Shown here piece after piece: positions 31,714 to 41,695 of a DNA stretch of 64,000 bases (position 1 is the stretch's first letter; each line of letters begins with the position of its first letter). This DNA comes from Macrosoma leucophasiata (taxonomy: Eukaryota; Arthropoda; Insecta; Lepidoptera; Hedylidae). A program made the position numbers and the translations under genes. The stretch spans positions 6,076,001 through 6,140,000 of the forward strand of contig JAWQUS010000023.1 in NCBI GenBank assembly GCA_036365455.1, given 5' to 3'. The notes beneath the pieces are model-generated. The model was not told the origin of the DNA and did not search any database. It worked only from the letters and a program-made list of their open reading frames with translations.

Positions 31714-31952
31714 ATCATCATCCTCATTTCAGTCAAAATACGTCCACTGCTGGACAAAGGCCTTCCCAAAGATTGCCACAACGAACGGTCCTGGACCGCC
31801 CTCATCCAACGATTGCCCGAGACCTTCACCAGGTCGTCGGTCCATCTTGTGGGGGCCTGCTTATACTTCGTCTTCCGGTACGCAATTCTTCGAACTAGAT
31901 GCCTGCCCACTGCCACTTGAGTCTCGCTATTCGGTGAGGTGTGTCGGTAACA
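31714..31952 (-). mobile_element. RTE LINE 3' fragment
   Basis: The antisense frame reads RWTDDLVKVSGNRWM and AVQDRSLWQSLGRP, matching the C-terminus of the RTE at 21128-22795 with stop-free but truncated sequence. The tail lies at the low-coordinate end. Confidence 0.8.
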
Positions 31953-32529
31953 TTTTATCATAAAAATAATGTAAGTAGTACTAAACAAAATCGATCAATA
32001 AGTATTATTATATTGGTGAATAAAACAAATCAATAAGTGAAAAACATTTACACGGAATCAAAGTAAAACTTGGAGTCGAATGTCAAAAAGCTGGTGGAAA
32101 GAAATTACGCAAAACAGACATAAGACGGCTACCAGCAGATATCAATGAAAAAAAAACTTTAAATGAAGTTATTTGTATATAATATATAAGAAAATACTAG
32201 AAAGTTTAGGACTAAATCTTTCCGTAATTGATTTTCAAATACCAAAGGTTATTCTCGACGAACAATCGAATGTCACACGAGAACTGTTTCACTCAGCAAC
32301 AACTCATTAATAGTTTAGCTTCGAGTTCCACAACATTGATTGGATGTCTCTATTGCTTTCTCTGCTAACGTGAAGCTGCGATTTCTATTTTGGATTTGCT
32401 TTTTTATTCGATTTCAAAAACTAGGTGGTTTTCAATTCGGTTGGTAAAGTTTTATGTGTACCGATTACGAAATTTCTCGCTGCTCTATTTCTCCGATTAA
32501 CAAGATTATAAGGTATCTTAAATTTTGAC
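31953..32529. other. no feature recognised
   Basis: AT-rich; no match to other parts of the window noticed. Confidence 0.5.
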
Positions 32530-32791
32530 TTTTTTTATGTAATGAAAGTGGCAAATTCACAGCATGCAGTTCACATTGATGTTAAGTGATGACTGCAGCC
32601 TATAGACACCGATACAAAGACCAAGGTCAAAGTGCAGATGCGTTACCACTCCTGAGGCCTAAGGTGTTACGCCTCTGTGACACGATAGTGGAACACGATA
32701 GTGCTGGACACTATCATTTAGCGGCAAGTATATTAGGTAATGCGGTGGTGCCTACGCCCGCGAGCTCCGTCACTGAAGCTCTACCACCAGT
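32530..32791 (-). repeat. SINE family 1 with internal deletion
   Basis: Head and tail present, but the block CGGAAATTACAGGGCCGTAC of other copies is missing and ACACGATAGTGGAACACGAT shows a local duplication at the gap. Confidence 0.85.
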
Positions 32792-33075
32792 AAAACTAAT
32801 ACGAATTAAGACTATGATACGAATTATAGTTAAATGTGCCAAAAATGCTTTTACCACGTTTTTGAGTTAAAACAACTAAAGGAAAGTTTTGATTTTGATG
32901 TACCAAGAACTAGCCAACAATATACAATTTTATTCCATTTGAAATGATGGGATGTCATAAATTAAGACTGTAATATTAATTATGGCTTCATCAATTCCAT
33001 AAAATCATCACGAAAAGCATTAAATGCCACTTGAACAACAACTAAAAACCGCTTACACTTTCAGAACCAACCAAT

Positions 33076-33312
33076 TCAACTATCGTCTACATTTATTACT
33101 CCATCTACAGTGTTTGTGTTCGGGTTATTGGATGTGATGTCACTAAGAGCAGGTAATGTACCGAAAATGCTTTTACCACATGATATTTCTCTCAGAAAAC
33201 TTGTGATAAATGCTCCGAGAGTCGCTTCAAATACTAGGTTTATTACGAAGTTGTCGGCGACATAATGCAATTGCACTCGTATCCGAAAAGAATTCTGAAG
33301 GATTTTTTTCAA
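33076..33312 (-). CDS. short conserved frame in tandem unit 1 (longest version)
   Basis: The frame encodes about 78 residues; the conserved part reads VINLVFEATLGAFITSFLRE, then SCGKSIFGTLPALSDIT and ends DGVINVDDS. It has no ATG (first codon TTG), so it could be an exon. An acceptor-like AATCCTTCAG occurs near its start. Compared with units 2 and 3 it keeps a Gln codon (CAA) where both others have TAA. No family recognised. Real translation is unproven. Confidence 0.3.
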   Translation of the reverse strand: MKKILQNSFRIRVQLHYVADNFVINLVFEATLGAFITSFLREISCGKSIFGTLPALSDITSNNPNTNTVDGVINVDDS

Positions 33313-33582
33313 AATATTGCGGTTTGTTCACATTTGATTACATTAAAAGACATTGTTGAATTGTATCCATAGTTAAACATAGTCACCAAATTTAAAAAAG
33401 ATAATGAATAAATAATAAGTGCTCTGGTATTATAAGAACCATTTAATGATTTTAATTCTGACGTACCAAGAAGTAGTCTTAAGACTATAATAAAATTATA
33501 GTTGCATGAACGTATCAAGTAAAGCAATAAAAGCCACTAGAACAACAACTAAAAGCCACTTATACTTTCAGAATCAAATAAT

Positions 33583-33774
33583 TCAACAATCATCTACATT
33601 TATTACTCCATCTACAGCATTTGAGTTCGGTGCGTTGAGTTCGGTGAGAGCAGGTAATGTACCAAAAATGCTTGTACCACATGACATTTCTCTCAGAAAA
33701 CTTGTGGTGATAAATGCTCCGAGAGTCGCTTCAAATACCAGTTTCATTACGACGTTGGCGGAGACGTGATGCAA
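33583..33774 (-). CDS. short conserved frame in tandem unit 2
   Basis: About 63 residues starting at ATG: MHHVSANVVMKLVFEATLGA, then REMSCGTSIFGTLPAL and a C-terminus NAVDGVINVDDC. Relative to unit 1 it has one extra codon (ITTSFL) and two fewer codons after PALTEL; both differences keep the frame. The stop TGA is shared with the other units. Confidence 0.3.
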   Translation of the reverse strand: MHHVSANVVMKLVFEATLGAFITTSFLREMSCGTSIFGTLPALTELNAPNSNAVDGVINVDDC

Positions 33775-34162
33775 TTACTCTCAACGAAGAACGAACGAAG
33801 AAAAACGAGAGAAGAACTCTGAAGGCATTCTTTCGAAATATTGAGGTTTGTTAAATTCAATTACAATAAAAGACATTGTTGAAATGTGTCCTTAGTTATA
33901 CCTACATAGTCACTAAATTTTAGGAAGATGGTGAAAAAATTAATAAGAGTTTATGAGTAAAAACAACCATGGAATAATTTTGAATCTGACGTACCAACTA
34001 GTAGTGTGAAGAATAGCGTATGCAATTGTTCTATTTGAAATAATAAGGCACCTTATATTACGACTATAATACGAATGAAAGCTGCATAAATATATTACGA
34101 AAAGCAGTAAAAGCCACTTGAACAACTACTTAAAGCTACTAACACTTTCAAAACCAAATAAT

Positions 34163-34360
34163 TCAACAATCTTCTACATTTATTACTCCATTTACGTTAT
34201 TTGCGTTTGAGTTATTGGATGTGATGTCACTAAGAGCAGGTAATGTACCAAAAATGCTTTTACCACATGATGACATTTCTCTCAGAGAACTTGTGATAAA
34301 TGCTCCGAGAGTCGCTTCAAATACAAGTTTTATTACGAAGTTGGCGGAGACGTGATGCAA
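34163..34360 (-). CDS. short conserved frame in tandem unit 3
   Basis: About 65 residues: MHHVSANFVIKLVFEATLGA, REMSSCGKSIFGTLPALSDI and ending NGVINVEDC. It has one extra codon (SS) relative to unit 1. Composition suggests a small protein with a hydrophobic centre; no signal peptide or known domain is evident. Confidence 0.3.
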   Translation of the reverse strand: MHHVSANFVIKLVFEATLGAFITSSLREMSSCGKSIFGTLPALSDITSNNSNANNVNGVINVEDC

Positions 34361-34611
34361 TTACTCTCGTATCCGAGAAGAACTCTGAAGGCATTCTTTC
34401 GAAATATTGCGGTTTATTTTCATTCGATTATAATAAAAGAGATTATAAAAATGTATCTATGCTAATATATTCTTATATAATATATTCTTTTTTTCTTTTT
34501 CTTCTTAAAAAGAGTTTTTCAGTTACAAGAACGAATAGAAAAAGATGCATGACTAGGTTGTAATTTCCGACAAAAAAATCTTTCTTAAAAAAAATATAAA
34601 AAAATACTGCG

Positions 34612-34735
34612 GCCAAATGTTGATTGGCAACCTAGTGGATATGTGTTCTCTCGATTATAAATATGCATAAAAATTAGGTTTGCAGCATATCAAGATGAAC
34701 GAAATGATTCTTTAGTGGGATCCTAACATACTCGT
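34612..34735 (+). repeat. dispersed repeat, partner at 47612-47735
   Basis: Shared: TTGATTGGCAACCTAGTGGA, GATTATAAATATGCATAAAA, GATGAACGAAATGATTCT and GTGGGATCCTAAC. Similarity stops sharply at both ends. 34736-35688 holds nothing recognised. Confidence 0.75.
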
Positions 34736-35782
34736 ATTAGTCGTGAAACGTTAAAAATATCTGACGAAAAGATTGCACTCTCTTTTCTTATGATACCTGT
34801 TTGTCATATTAAATTCGCAAAAATGTTATAGGAATATCTCATAATGTTCCAACATAATAAACGAACGTACGTTACTAAGAAAACGTTGTCTCGCAAAGGA
34901 AAACTTATATTTTACACTCTATCCTAGATAAACTCTATTGTAGGTGCTCCATACGTTACCCCGACATTTCATTACATAGTAAAGACGACAGTATATTTTC
35001 ATTCAGAATAGAAGAATATTACGAGTGTGACCGTATAGTTGAATGTTAAACTTTAACCTACCATATTATACCACAGAATATTTATACTTAAAAATCACGA
35101 AAAAATAGGTTAGGTTAGGTACATGTTTAGAACATTTTTTTCATAAATTTCTAGTGATTTGGTAGGTATAATAATATCTACTAATTGATCGGAAATTTCA
35201 ATAATAACGAATTTTGTCTGGTGATACAATTCCTTCTAGTTCATTTGATATAATGACATAAAGGACATTGTTCTGCGTCCATATATTGTACGCTTTAGAA
35301 CCTATAGCAAACAAAAACTAGGTATTTCCTGTACTTGCAGGTTCTAACTCCAGCAGACAATTCGTCAAAAAATATAATAACGAAAAATAAATCTGATTTT
35401 ATGGAACGATAATCGAGTACTACCTAAATGATGTAGGTAAGTATGTGTTTATCATTCTTATTACTGTTCAAATGCTGTTCTAAACCGCATTACATTATGA
35501 CTTCGATTTGATGCAATACCTATATTGTAAATGTATAATAGTTAACGCCATATTTCAAATGGAAATTAATTCATTATCATATAACGTTGTTTTTTATAAG
35601 AGACCTTTTATCTATAAATAAAGTGTAAATTTTTTACTCAATAAAATCAAAATCTGATGTCAAATATCCGATATTTCGATAAAAATCAACCCCCTTATTC
35701 ATAAACGTATAAGGTTGGGGAAAAAGTTTCTTCGCATTTTTTAAGATAATTCAAAAAATTTTTTAATATAGTTTATTTAAAT

Positions 35783-36247
35783 TTAACTAAAGTATGTATG
35801 TACCATTTTGTTCGATAACCTTTTGCCATCTTCTAGGTAGGGACATGATCCCATTGCTATAAAAATTTTGGGACTTCTCATCAAAATACCGCGCGGCAAG
35901 TGGATTTGGCAGTCCTCTCGTGATGTTAACCTAACATTGCATGAAGAATTCTGAAGAGACCGAAACAGGTGGAAATCTGAAGGTGCATGGTCAGGACTAT
36001 ACGGCGGATGCATTAACACCTCCCAGCCAAACTCTCTTAATTTTTGCTGAGTGGCTATAGATGTGTGAGGTATAGCGTTATCATGATGAAACACCACACC
36101 CCTTCTGTTGATCAATTCCGGCCGCTTTCTCCCAACTTCTTGCTTTAATCTCATCAGTTGTTTGCAGTAGAGTTCAGAATCGATAGTCCTGCCTGGTGGT
36201 AATAGCTCATAATGAATAATGCCCTTCCAATCCCACCACACACACAA
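35783..36247 (-). pseudogene. mariner transposase, C-terminal catalytic half
   Basis: Contains WWDWKGIIHYELLPPG, VVFHHDNAIPHTS with the second catalytic Asp, and PPYSPDHAPSDFHLF with the third (D,D34D signature). Upstream, the sequence KNVRKRSWSKAG is followed by a stop and then a frame change before this segment. The DDE triad region is readable but the gene is broken. Confidence 0.88.
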
Positions 36248-36346
36248 ATCACCTTATTGCGAGTTAACCCGGGTTTCGCCACAGTCTGTGAAGCCTAACC
36301 GGCCTTAGACCACGACCTTTTTCGCACGTTCTTGTCGTACGTGATT

Positions 36347-36636
36347 ACTGGTGGTAGAGCTCCAGTGACGGAGCTCGCGGGCGTTGGCACCACCGCATTA
36401 CCTAATATACTTGCCGCTAAATGGTAGTGTTCAACACTATCGTGTTCCGGTCAGGTGGTAATGTACGGCCCTGTAATTTCCGGCACAGAGGCATAAGACC
36501 TTAGGCCTCAGGAGTGGTAACGCATCTGCATTTTGACCTTGGTCTTTGTGTGGGTGTCTATAGGCTGCAGTCATCACTTAACATCAATGTGAACTGCATG
36601 CTTGTTTACCACTTCCATTACATAAAAAAAAAAAAA
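36347..36636 (+). repeat. SINE family 1, full length, inserted in the mariner transposase gene
   Basis: Runs ACTGGTGGTAGAGCTCCAGT to CATTACATAAAA with 13 A. It splits the transposase within the GDEK / TYDKN stretch. It is among the least diverged copies in the window, consistent with a young insertion. Confidence 0.95.
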
Positions 36637-36801
36637 CTTTTCATCACCAGTTATCATCTTCTTCAAAAATGATTCGGTTTCATTACGTCGTAATAAAGAA
36701 TCACAAATGAGTACACGGTTCAATAGGTTTCTTTCAGTGAGCTCGTGAGGTACCCAAATATCGAGCTTTTTTTTGTACCCAGCTTTTTTCAAATGCGCCA
36801 A
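36637..36801 (-). pseudogene. mariner transposase, middle segment
   Basis: Reads HLKKAGYKKKLDIWVPHELT, ERNLLNRVLICDSLLRRNET and KKMITGDEKF, which precedes the first catalytic Asp block in mariners. It ends where the SINE A-tail begins. Confidence 0.85.
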
Positions 36802-36892
36802 AACTGTTTTGTGATCAATTCACAGTTCTTCAGCTACGTCGTAACTACTGACATGTCGATCTTGCTCCACTTTTTCAAAAATGGCATCCATT

Positions 36893-37099
36893 TTATCCGT
36901 AATAGGGCGACCAGAGCGAGGTGCATCCGACATCAAAATTTCCGGATTGAAAACGCTTAAACCAAATCTGTGCTACTCTCACAGACACTGCACTAGGTCC
37001 ATAAACATTGCAATTTTTTTTCGCGGCTTGCGTTGTAGTTTTACCTTTTTTATAGTAAAATTTTAAAATGTATCGAATTTCTTTATTAGATTCACTCAT
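36893..37099 (-). pseudogene. mariner transposase, N-terminal DNA-binding segment
   Basis: ATG at 37099: MSESNKEIRYILKFYYKKGK, then QAAKKNCNVYGPSAVSVRVA and WFKRFQSGNFDV. This is the helix-turn-helix half that binds the inverted ends. A stop occurs after SPYYG, separating it from the middle segment. Confidence 0.85.
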
Positions 37100-37802
37100 C
37101 TTGACAGTACGAAAAACAAATGAAAATCACACATTTGCCTAATTTGAATTTGGAATTATGTTCTTTAAAATTTTAACTTTCAATGATGCCAAAACCAGCC
37201 AGATACAAATACTACAGCCAAAGAGATTTTATTACAAGTTCATACATACTATAATGCGAAAATACTTTTTCCCCAACCTATTATTTCGGCTAAAGTGTTA
37301 CTAATCTCTCCTTTGTCTTTTTCTAACCTGCACATTTGACAATGCAACTGACAAAGACAAAGCATTCTATAGCTAAAACGTATCTAATGAACGTTTATGA
37401 ATAAGGGGGTTAATGTTTAAAAAATGATTGAAACCCACATGATATCCGCTTACATCTGATGTTTGTAAATGACATAATAAAATATGACAGAATTTAAGGT
37501 AAACATAAATGTTTATTGGTTCTGTGCTGCAGTTCGATTTTATCCTTTCCATACCGAAATAAACATTGTCACCACCAAATAACAAAAAATCTCTTTGAGA
37601 ATTCTCTTTTTCTCACATTACCATTACGCAATCCACATTACAGTGACGCTAAAGTACTCAAAGAAACATTGCGTACTTTATTTCAGACACTTAACGTATA
37701 AAATGTAATCTATATGTTTGCGAAACCATCCTCAGCTTCGTTAAAAATTCACCTTGCACGCGTATCCTCGCCGAGTACCTACTCTTATTTTTATTCCTTT
37801 AG

Positions 37803-38135
37803 TCTGAGAGAGCCTTATTATATGAAATAGAACTGTTTCGACATTGTAAAGTATTACCTATCTTTGATCAAATCAAATATGTATTATTAAAAGAACATTA
37901 TTTCGATGACACAATAAAGTTAAACATTCAGCATCCTGTATACACGCGAGCAGTTGCACAGAACCGGTTATGTACAACTCAAGCAAAAAACGTGTACGGT
38001 GAACGGACATCGGCGTATTTCTTACCTAGGTTAATTAATGCACTACCCTCACATGTGCGTGATATTATAAGTCCCAAAAATATTAAATCCAAGCTTAAAA
38101 CATTTTTTAATGAAAATTGTAAAGGGACGAATTGA
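37803..38135 (+). pseudogene. LINE reverse transcriptase C-terminal fragment (no start codon)
   Basis: A 110-codon stop-free frame ending in TGA: SERALLYEIELFRHCKVLPI, QIKYVLLKEHYFDD, NVYGERTSAYFLPRLINALP and SPKNIKSKLKTFFNENCKG. The YGxR...PxxxNxLP...KxxLK pattern is the usual end of CR1/Jockey-group LINE ORF2 proteins. No RT core is present, so the copy is 5'-truncated. 37411-37802 holds nothing else. Confidence 0.7.
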
Positions 38136-38288
38136 CCTTTGTTAACCGTTTTGTTTAAATTTTATTTATTTTTAAGTAATTTGTTACAACAACGTAGAAC
38201 TAAAGTAGCATCGTTACAAACCTCTGTGGTTTTTTAGATGCACTGTTATTATTTGCCAAGTGTATGTTCTTTCTATATGATAGAAAAA

Positions 38289-38311
38289 AAATATATATAT
38301 ATATATATATA
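38289..38311. repeat. (TA)n microsatellite
   Basis: About 11 uninterrupted TA units. Confidence 0.9.
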
Positions 38312-38319
38312 TTAGAACC

Positions 38320-38555
38320 ACTTTTAATAGAGCTTCAATATTTATAATAGACTTGTTAACAATCAAAACGCAAAAGAAAGAAGTCGAACAACGTCGACCA
38401 CTAAGTTCAGAGGAATTATACTTGTTTATTGTTTTTATTCGATACACTTTTCATTGATGTGACGTAAAGGAAATTATTTGAATCGTCGGAAAAAAATTAT
38501 GCCTTTATTTTTCGGTCTGGTTCACCTGGTTTCGTGACACGTGTATCGTTTTTTT
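38320..38555 (+). repeat. block Z, copy 1 of 3
   Basis: TTATAATAGAC, AACCAAAACACAAAAGAAAG-type sequence, CACTAAGTTCAGAGG, GATACACTTTTCATTGATG and TTTCGTGACACGTGTAT. Copies 2 and 3 lie at 39375-39795 and 40100-40400 in the same orientation. Confidence 0.75.
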
Positions 38556-38742
38556 AATGTACGTCCCTGTAGTTTCTTATACAAAAGCATAACAGCTTAG
38601 GCCTTAGAAGTGGCAACTCATCTATATTGAAACCTTTGGTTTGTATGTAGTTGTTTTTAAGCTGCAATATTTAATAACAATACAAGTTGAATTTTGTTAT
38701 CGCAGATAGTAAAGACTTCCAAAGTCCTTACTACCTGCGATA
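38556..38742 (+). repeat. SINE family 1 fragment with adjoining fold-back hairpin
   Basis: TGTACGTCCCTGTAG to AGCTGCAATATTTAATAAC is a decayed SINE piece. At 38698-38717 and 38723-38742 lies a 20-bp inverted repeat with two mismatches and a 5-nt centre, where the SINE similarity ends. Confidence 0.65.
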
Positions 38743-38944
38743 CCAGACGTTTAATTACGATATTTAATTTTCTTAACGTGTACTTTATGAAATGTAATCC
38801 ATTTTTTTGTGAAAGGGTGCTGGACTGGATTTCAATTTCTAGATTTCATATACTACTTATTACTACTTACCAATGTCTTTTCATTTTCTCGAAATTTAAG
38901 TTGATTGTCAAATAAATATATATATTTTTTAAATAACGGATTTT

Positions 38945-39275
38945 TATTATGTGGCGTGCATTCGTTTTATAGTATTTCGTATTAGTGAATTAGAGGTTCT
39001 GTTATTCGGGATCGCGTGGATTCGGTGTAAAGTTTTTCGTGATAGTGTGCATTCGTTCTCAAGTGATTCGTATTATAGTGAATTAGAGGTGGTGTTATTC
39101 GGGGTCGCATGCATTCGGTGCTAAGTTTTTCGTGGTGGTGCATTCGTTTTCAAGTGATTCGTAATAATGTGAATTAGAGGTGGTGTTATTCGGGGTTGCG
39201 TGCATTCGTTGTCACGTGATTCGTGTGAGTGAAATTACGGGGACGTGATATTCGGTGTTACACTTTTCGAAGTCC
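38945..39275 (+). repeat. minisatellite, unit about 92 bp, 3 to 3.5 copies
   Basis: GTGAATTAGAGGT occurs at 38985, 39079 and 39169. Each unit also has GCATTCG, CAAGTGATTCGTA and TTATTCGGGG. Units are diverged by substitutions and small indels. Confidence 0.85.
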
Positions 39276-39374
39276 CGTATCGCACCCTTTGTGAAACTAT
39301 CTTCATTAAAAAGTCAGCTCGATTAAAAATTCATTACGGCTGCGTATCCTCGCCAAGTACTGTTATTCTTACTG

Positions 39375-39795
39375 GAACCACTTTTATTAGAGCTTCAATA
39401 TCATTTATAATAGACTAACCCCCTTATTCATAAACGTATTTTAGCTAAAGTATTGCTAATATCTCCTTTGTCTTTTTCTATCCTGCACATTTGACAATTC
39501 AACTGACAAAGACAAAGCATTCTATAGCTAAAACGTATCTAATGTACGTTTATGAATAAGGGGGTTAATGTTTGCATTGACAAAAACCAAAACACAAAAG
39601 AAAGAAGACCAAACAACATTTGTCACTAAGTTCAGAGGGATACAACTTGTTTACTGTTTTTCTTTGATACACTTTTCATTGATGTTACGTATAGATTTTT
39701 TTTTGATTTGTCGGAAGAAATTGATGAATTACTTTTGGTTCATCTCGTTTCGTGACACGTGTATTATTTTCAAGATTCTAATAATGCGATGTCTT
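39375..39795 (+). repeat. block Z, copy 2, interrupted by a MITE
   Basis: The block breaks right after TTATAATAGAC and resumes after the MITE at TGTTTGCATTGACAAAAACC, matching copy 3 across the gap. Copy 3 thus serves as an empty site for the MITE. Confidence 0.85.
39418..39565. mobile_element. 148-bp MITE, TIR ACCCCCTTATTCATAAACGT, TA target duplication
   Basis: TA precedes at 39416-39417 and follows at 39566-39567. The ends are inverted over about 20 bp. Interior words AGACAAAGCATTCTATAGCT match 37330-37380. Confidence 0.92.
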
Positions 39796-39806
39796 TAGAT
39801 TTTACT

Positions 39807-40094
39807 TACTGTTAGTATAGCTCAAGTGACGGAGCTCGGGGGCGTTGGCATCGCCGCATTACCTGATCTATTTGCTGCTAAATGGGATTTTACAGCGCTA
39901 TCTTGTTATAGTCGGATGGTAATGTACGGCCCTGAAATTGCAGGTACAGAGGCACATAAGCTTATGCAACAGGAGTGGCAACGCATCTATTTTGAAACCT
40001 CTGGTTTTTAAGCTGACTATACTCTACATTTGCTTACCATCTTACCATCAAAGTGAACTGTATGCTTGTTTGCCATTTCATGACGTAAATAAAA
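39807..40094 (+). repeat. SINE family 1, diverged
   Basis: ACTGTTAGTATAGCTCAAGT, GATCTATTTGCTGCTAAATG and TTGCCATTTCATGACGTAAA; full order with many changes, hence an old copy. Confidence 0.75.
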
Positions 40095-40099
40095 CAACA

Positions 40100-40400
40100 C
40101 TTTTAAAAGGTGCGATAAAATTTATAATAGACTGAATGTTTCCATTGTCAAAAACCAAAACACAAAAGAAAGGAGACCGAACAACGGCGGTCACTAAGTT
40201 CAGAGGCATAAAAACTGTTTATTATTTTCCTTTGATACACTTCTCATTGATGTGACGTAAAGGAAATTATTTGGTTCTTTCGAGAGAAATCTTACTCAAA
40301 GTGAGATATTGATGACTAAATTTTTCCTTCTTGTTCACCTGATTTCGTTGCGCGTGTATTGTTTTTAATATTACCATGACGCTGTCTCTTAAAATATAAT
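40100..40400 (+). repeat. block Z, copy 3
   Basis: TTATAATAGACTGAATGTTT then CAAAAACCAAAACACAAAAG, CACTAAGTTCAGAGGCAT and GATACACTTCTCATTGATG. Not interrupted. Confidence 0.75.
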
Positions 40401-40730
40401 TAAATATTAATGCTAAGGTGAAAGATGGAATTCCCTGTTGATTCTGAGCCATTTTTCACTATATTGTAAGGAATATTTTTTGTTTTCGGAATACTAAATC
40501 CTTTAAAATTAATCAATTTCACTTGCCTCAGTAGTCTAGTAGTAGCAGGCCACTACTAATACTACGCTGGGAACCCAGGAGGGTTCGATTCCCAGGTCGG
40601 GGGCTATCAGAGATAATGGTCTGAAATGCTTTATCTCTGATTCCATTTTTCCATTTTCCACAAGTTTTCCAGTACCTCGATGGTAGAGCTCCAATGATGG
40701 AGCTCGCGGGCGTAGGCACCACTTAATATA

Positions 40731-41055
40731 TATGTATCTTCACGCCAGGTCCCTAACGGGGTAGGCAGAGAGTGTAGAGCGCCAGACATCCCGGTTCTGA
40801 CAAACCTCTCGTGCCTCGTCTACCTTCATCATTCTCTTCATACATGCACGCCGATTCCTAAGACTTTTGACCCCACCATCAGACAGAACTCGACCTATTT
40901 GGTCATGGTAGGTCAGCCTTGGTCTTCCTGGGCCTCTGCAACCATCCACATTCGCATTGTATATCTGTTTAGTCATTCGCTCATTCGACATTCTTTCTAT
41001 ATGCCCGAACCATCGGAGCATGCCTTTTTTCATTTTTACACCGATACTATCCATT
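40731..41055 (-). mobile_element. LINE 3' fragment with 10-bp target duplication
   Basis: ACTTAATATA flanks it exactly at 40721-40730 and 41056-41065. The 3' end, TATATATG-rich, lies at the low coordinate, as in the copies at 2443 and 13889. Confidence 0.92.
40740..41054 (-). pseudogene. C-terminal end of a LINE reverse transcriptase
   Basis: A 104-codon frame reading KMKKGMLRWFGHIERMSNER, GPGRPRLTYHDQIGRVL and a terminal DVWRSTLSAYPVRDLA. The WFGHxERM...GRPR..W/YxD signature is common at the end of insect LINE ORF2 proteins; the core RT is absent. Open throughout, therefore relatively recent. Clade not decided. Confidence 0.8.
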
Positions 41056-41579
41056 ACTTAATATACTTGCCACTAAATGGTAGTGTTCAGCACTATCGTG
41101 TTCCGGTCAGTGGTAATGTATGGCCTTGTAATTTCCGGCACAGAGGCATAACACCTTAGGCCTCAGGAGTGGTAACGCATCGGCATTTTGACCTCGGTCT
41201 CTGTGTGGGTGTCTATAGGCTGCAGTCATCACTTAACATCAATGTGAACTGCGTGCTTGTTTGTCACTAAAAAACACCTCGGAGTTTGGTGATGTGTCCT
41301 TAGATATGTTTATCCTTTCATATGCATGCATTTACCTCTGCTTACCCCTTCAGTGATTACAAGCGTGAAGTTACGTTTATTCATAATTCTGGGGCACTAT
41401 GACTAGTGCTTATATACTTAATTTTCTAATAGTAGGTAAATCTACAAAATACGCAATACTCAATGATAAAGATAAAGTGGGATTGGGAGTCTTGTTTGTA
41501 GGATGCCCTAAGAAAAGTGGACAAAAAGATCTACCTACTGGATCACGGACGTTGGGCGTTGTCAAGCCCGTCCACGAAA

Positions 41580-41695
41580 ACGATGGCGGCACGAAGACGA
41601 GAAGACGACGACCGCTTTGAACTAAACTAGCGTGAGGTTGCGGAAAACCGCGACAGGTGGAAAAAGTTAGGGAAGGATTTTGCCCAACAGTAAGC
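41580..41695 (+). pseudogene. decayed LINE C-terminal fragment
   Basis: One frame reads RRREDDDRFELN, a stop, then REVAENRDRWKKLGKDFAQQ, resembling the R(D/N)RxxWxxLxxAFxxQ end of LINE ORF2 proteins. Short and broken. 41696-42299 holds nothing recognised. Confidence 0.45.

Larger units (their letters stand above)
32880..34440. repeat. three tandem copies of a unit of about 550 bp
   Basis: Each unit contains in order a GACGTACCAA-type word, AAAGCCACTTGAACAACAAC, CTACATTTATTACTCCAT, AATGCTCCGAGAGTCGCTTC and AAATATTGCGGTTT. Unit anchors (CTACATTTATTACTCC) lie at 33088, 33593 and 34173, giving periods of about 505 and 580 bp. Confidence 0.85.
35710..37280 (-). mobile_element. mariner transposon (cecropia-type), with nested SINE
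   Basis: Inverted ends GGTTGGGGAAAAAGTTTCTT (left) and CTTTTTCCCCAACC (right) enclose a broken transposase gene on the minus strand. Removing the SINE at 36347-36636 leaves about 1.28 kb, the usual size of a mariner. Confidence 0.9.
35689..37410 (+). mobile_element. MITE with ACCCCCTTATTCATAAACGT ends, split by a mariner
   Basis: The left end 35689-35709 and the remainder 37281-37410 together correspond to the uninterrupted 148-bp copy at 39418-39565. The mariner occupies a TA between them. The right end reads ACGTTTATGAATAAGGGGGT. Confidence 0.9.
40680..41275 (+). repeat. SINE family 1 nested in family 2 and itself split by a LINE
   Basis: Head ATGGTAGAGCTCCAATGATG at 40680, interrupted at 40731, resuming at 41056 through GTTTGTCACTAAAAAAC. 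About nine bases of the family (CCGCATTAC) are missing at the left edge of the insertion. Confidence 0.9.
40521..41375 (+). repeat. family 2 tRNA-like SINE split by SINE family 1
   Basis: The left part 40521-40679 has the B-box GGGTTCGATTCCC and CCAGTACCTCG; the right part resumes at 41276 with ACCTCGGAGTTTGGTGATG and ends AGCGTGAAGTTACG. ACCTCG is duplicated at 40674-40679 and 41276-41281. Confidence 0.85.
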
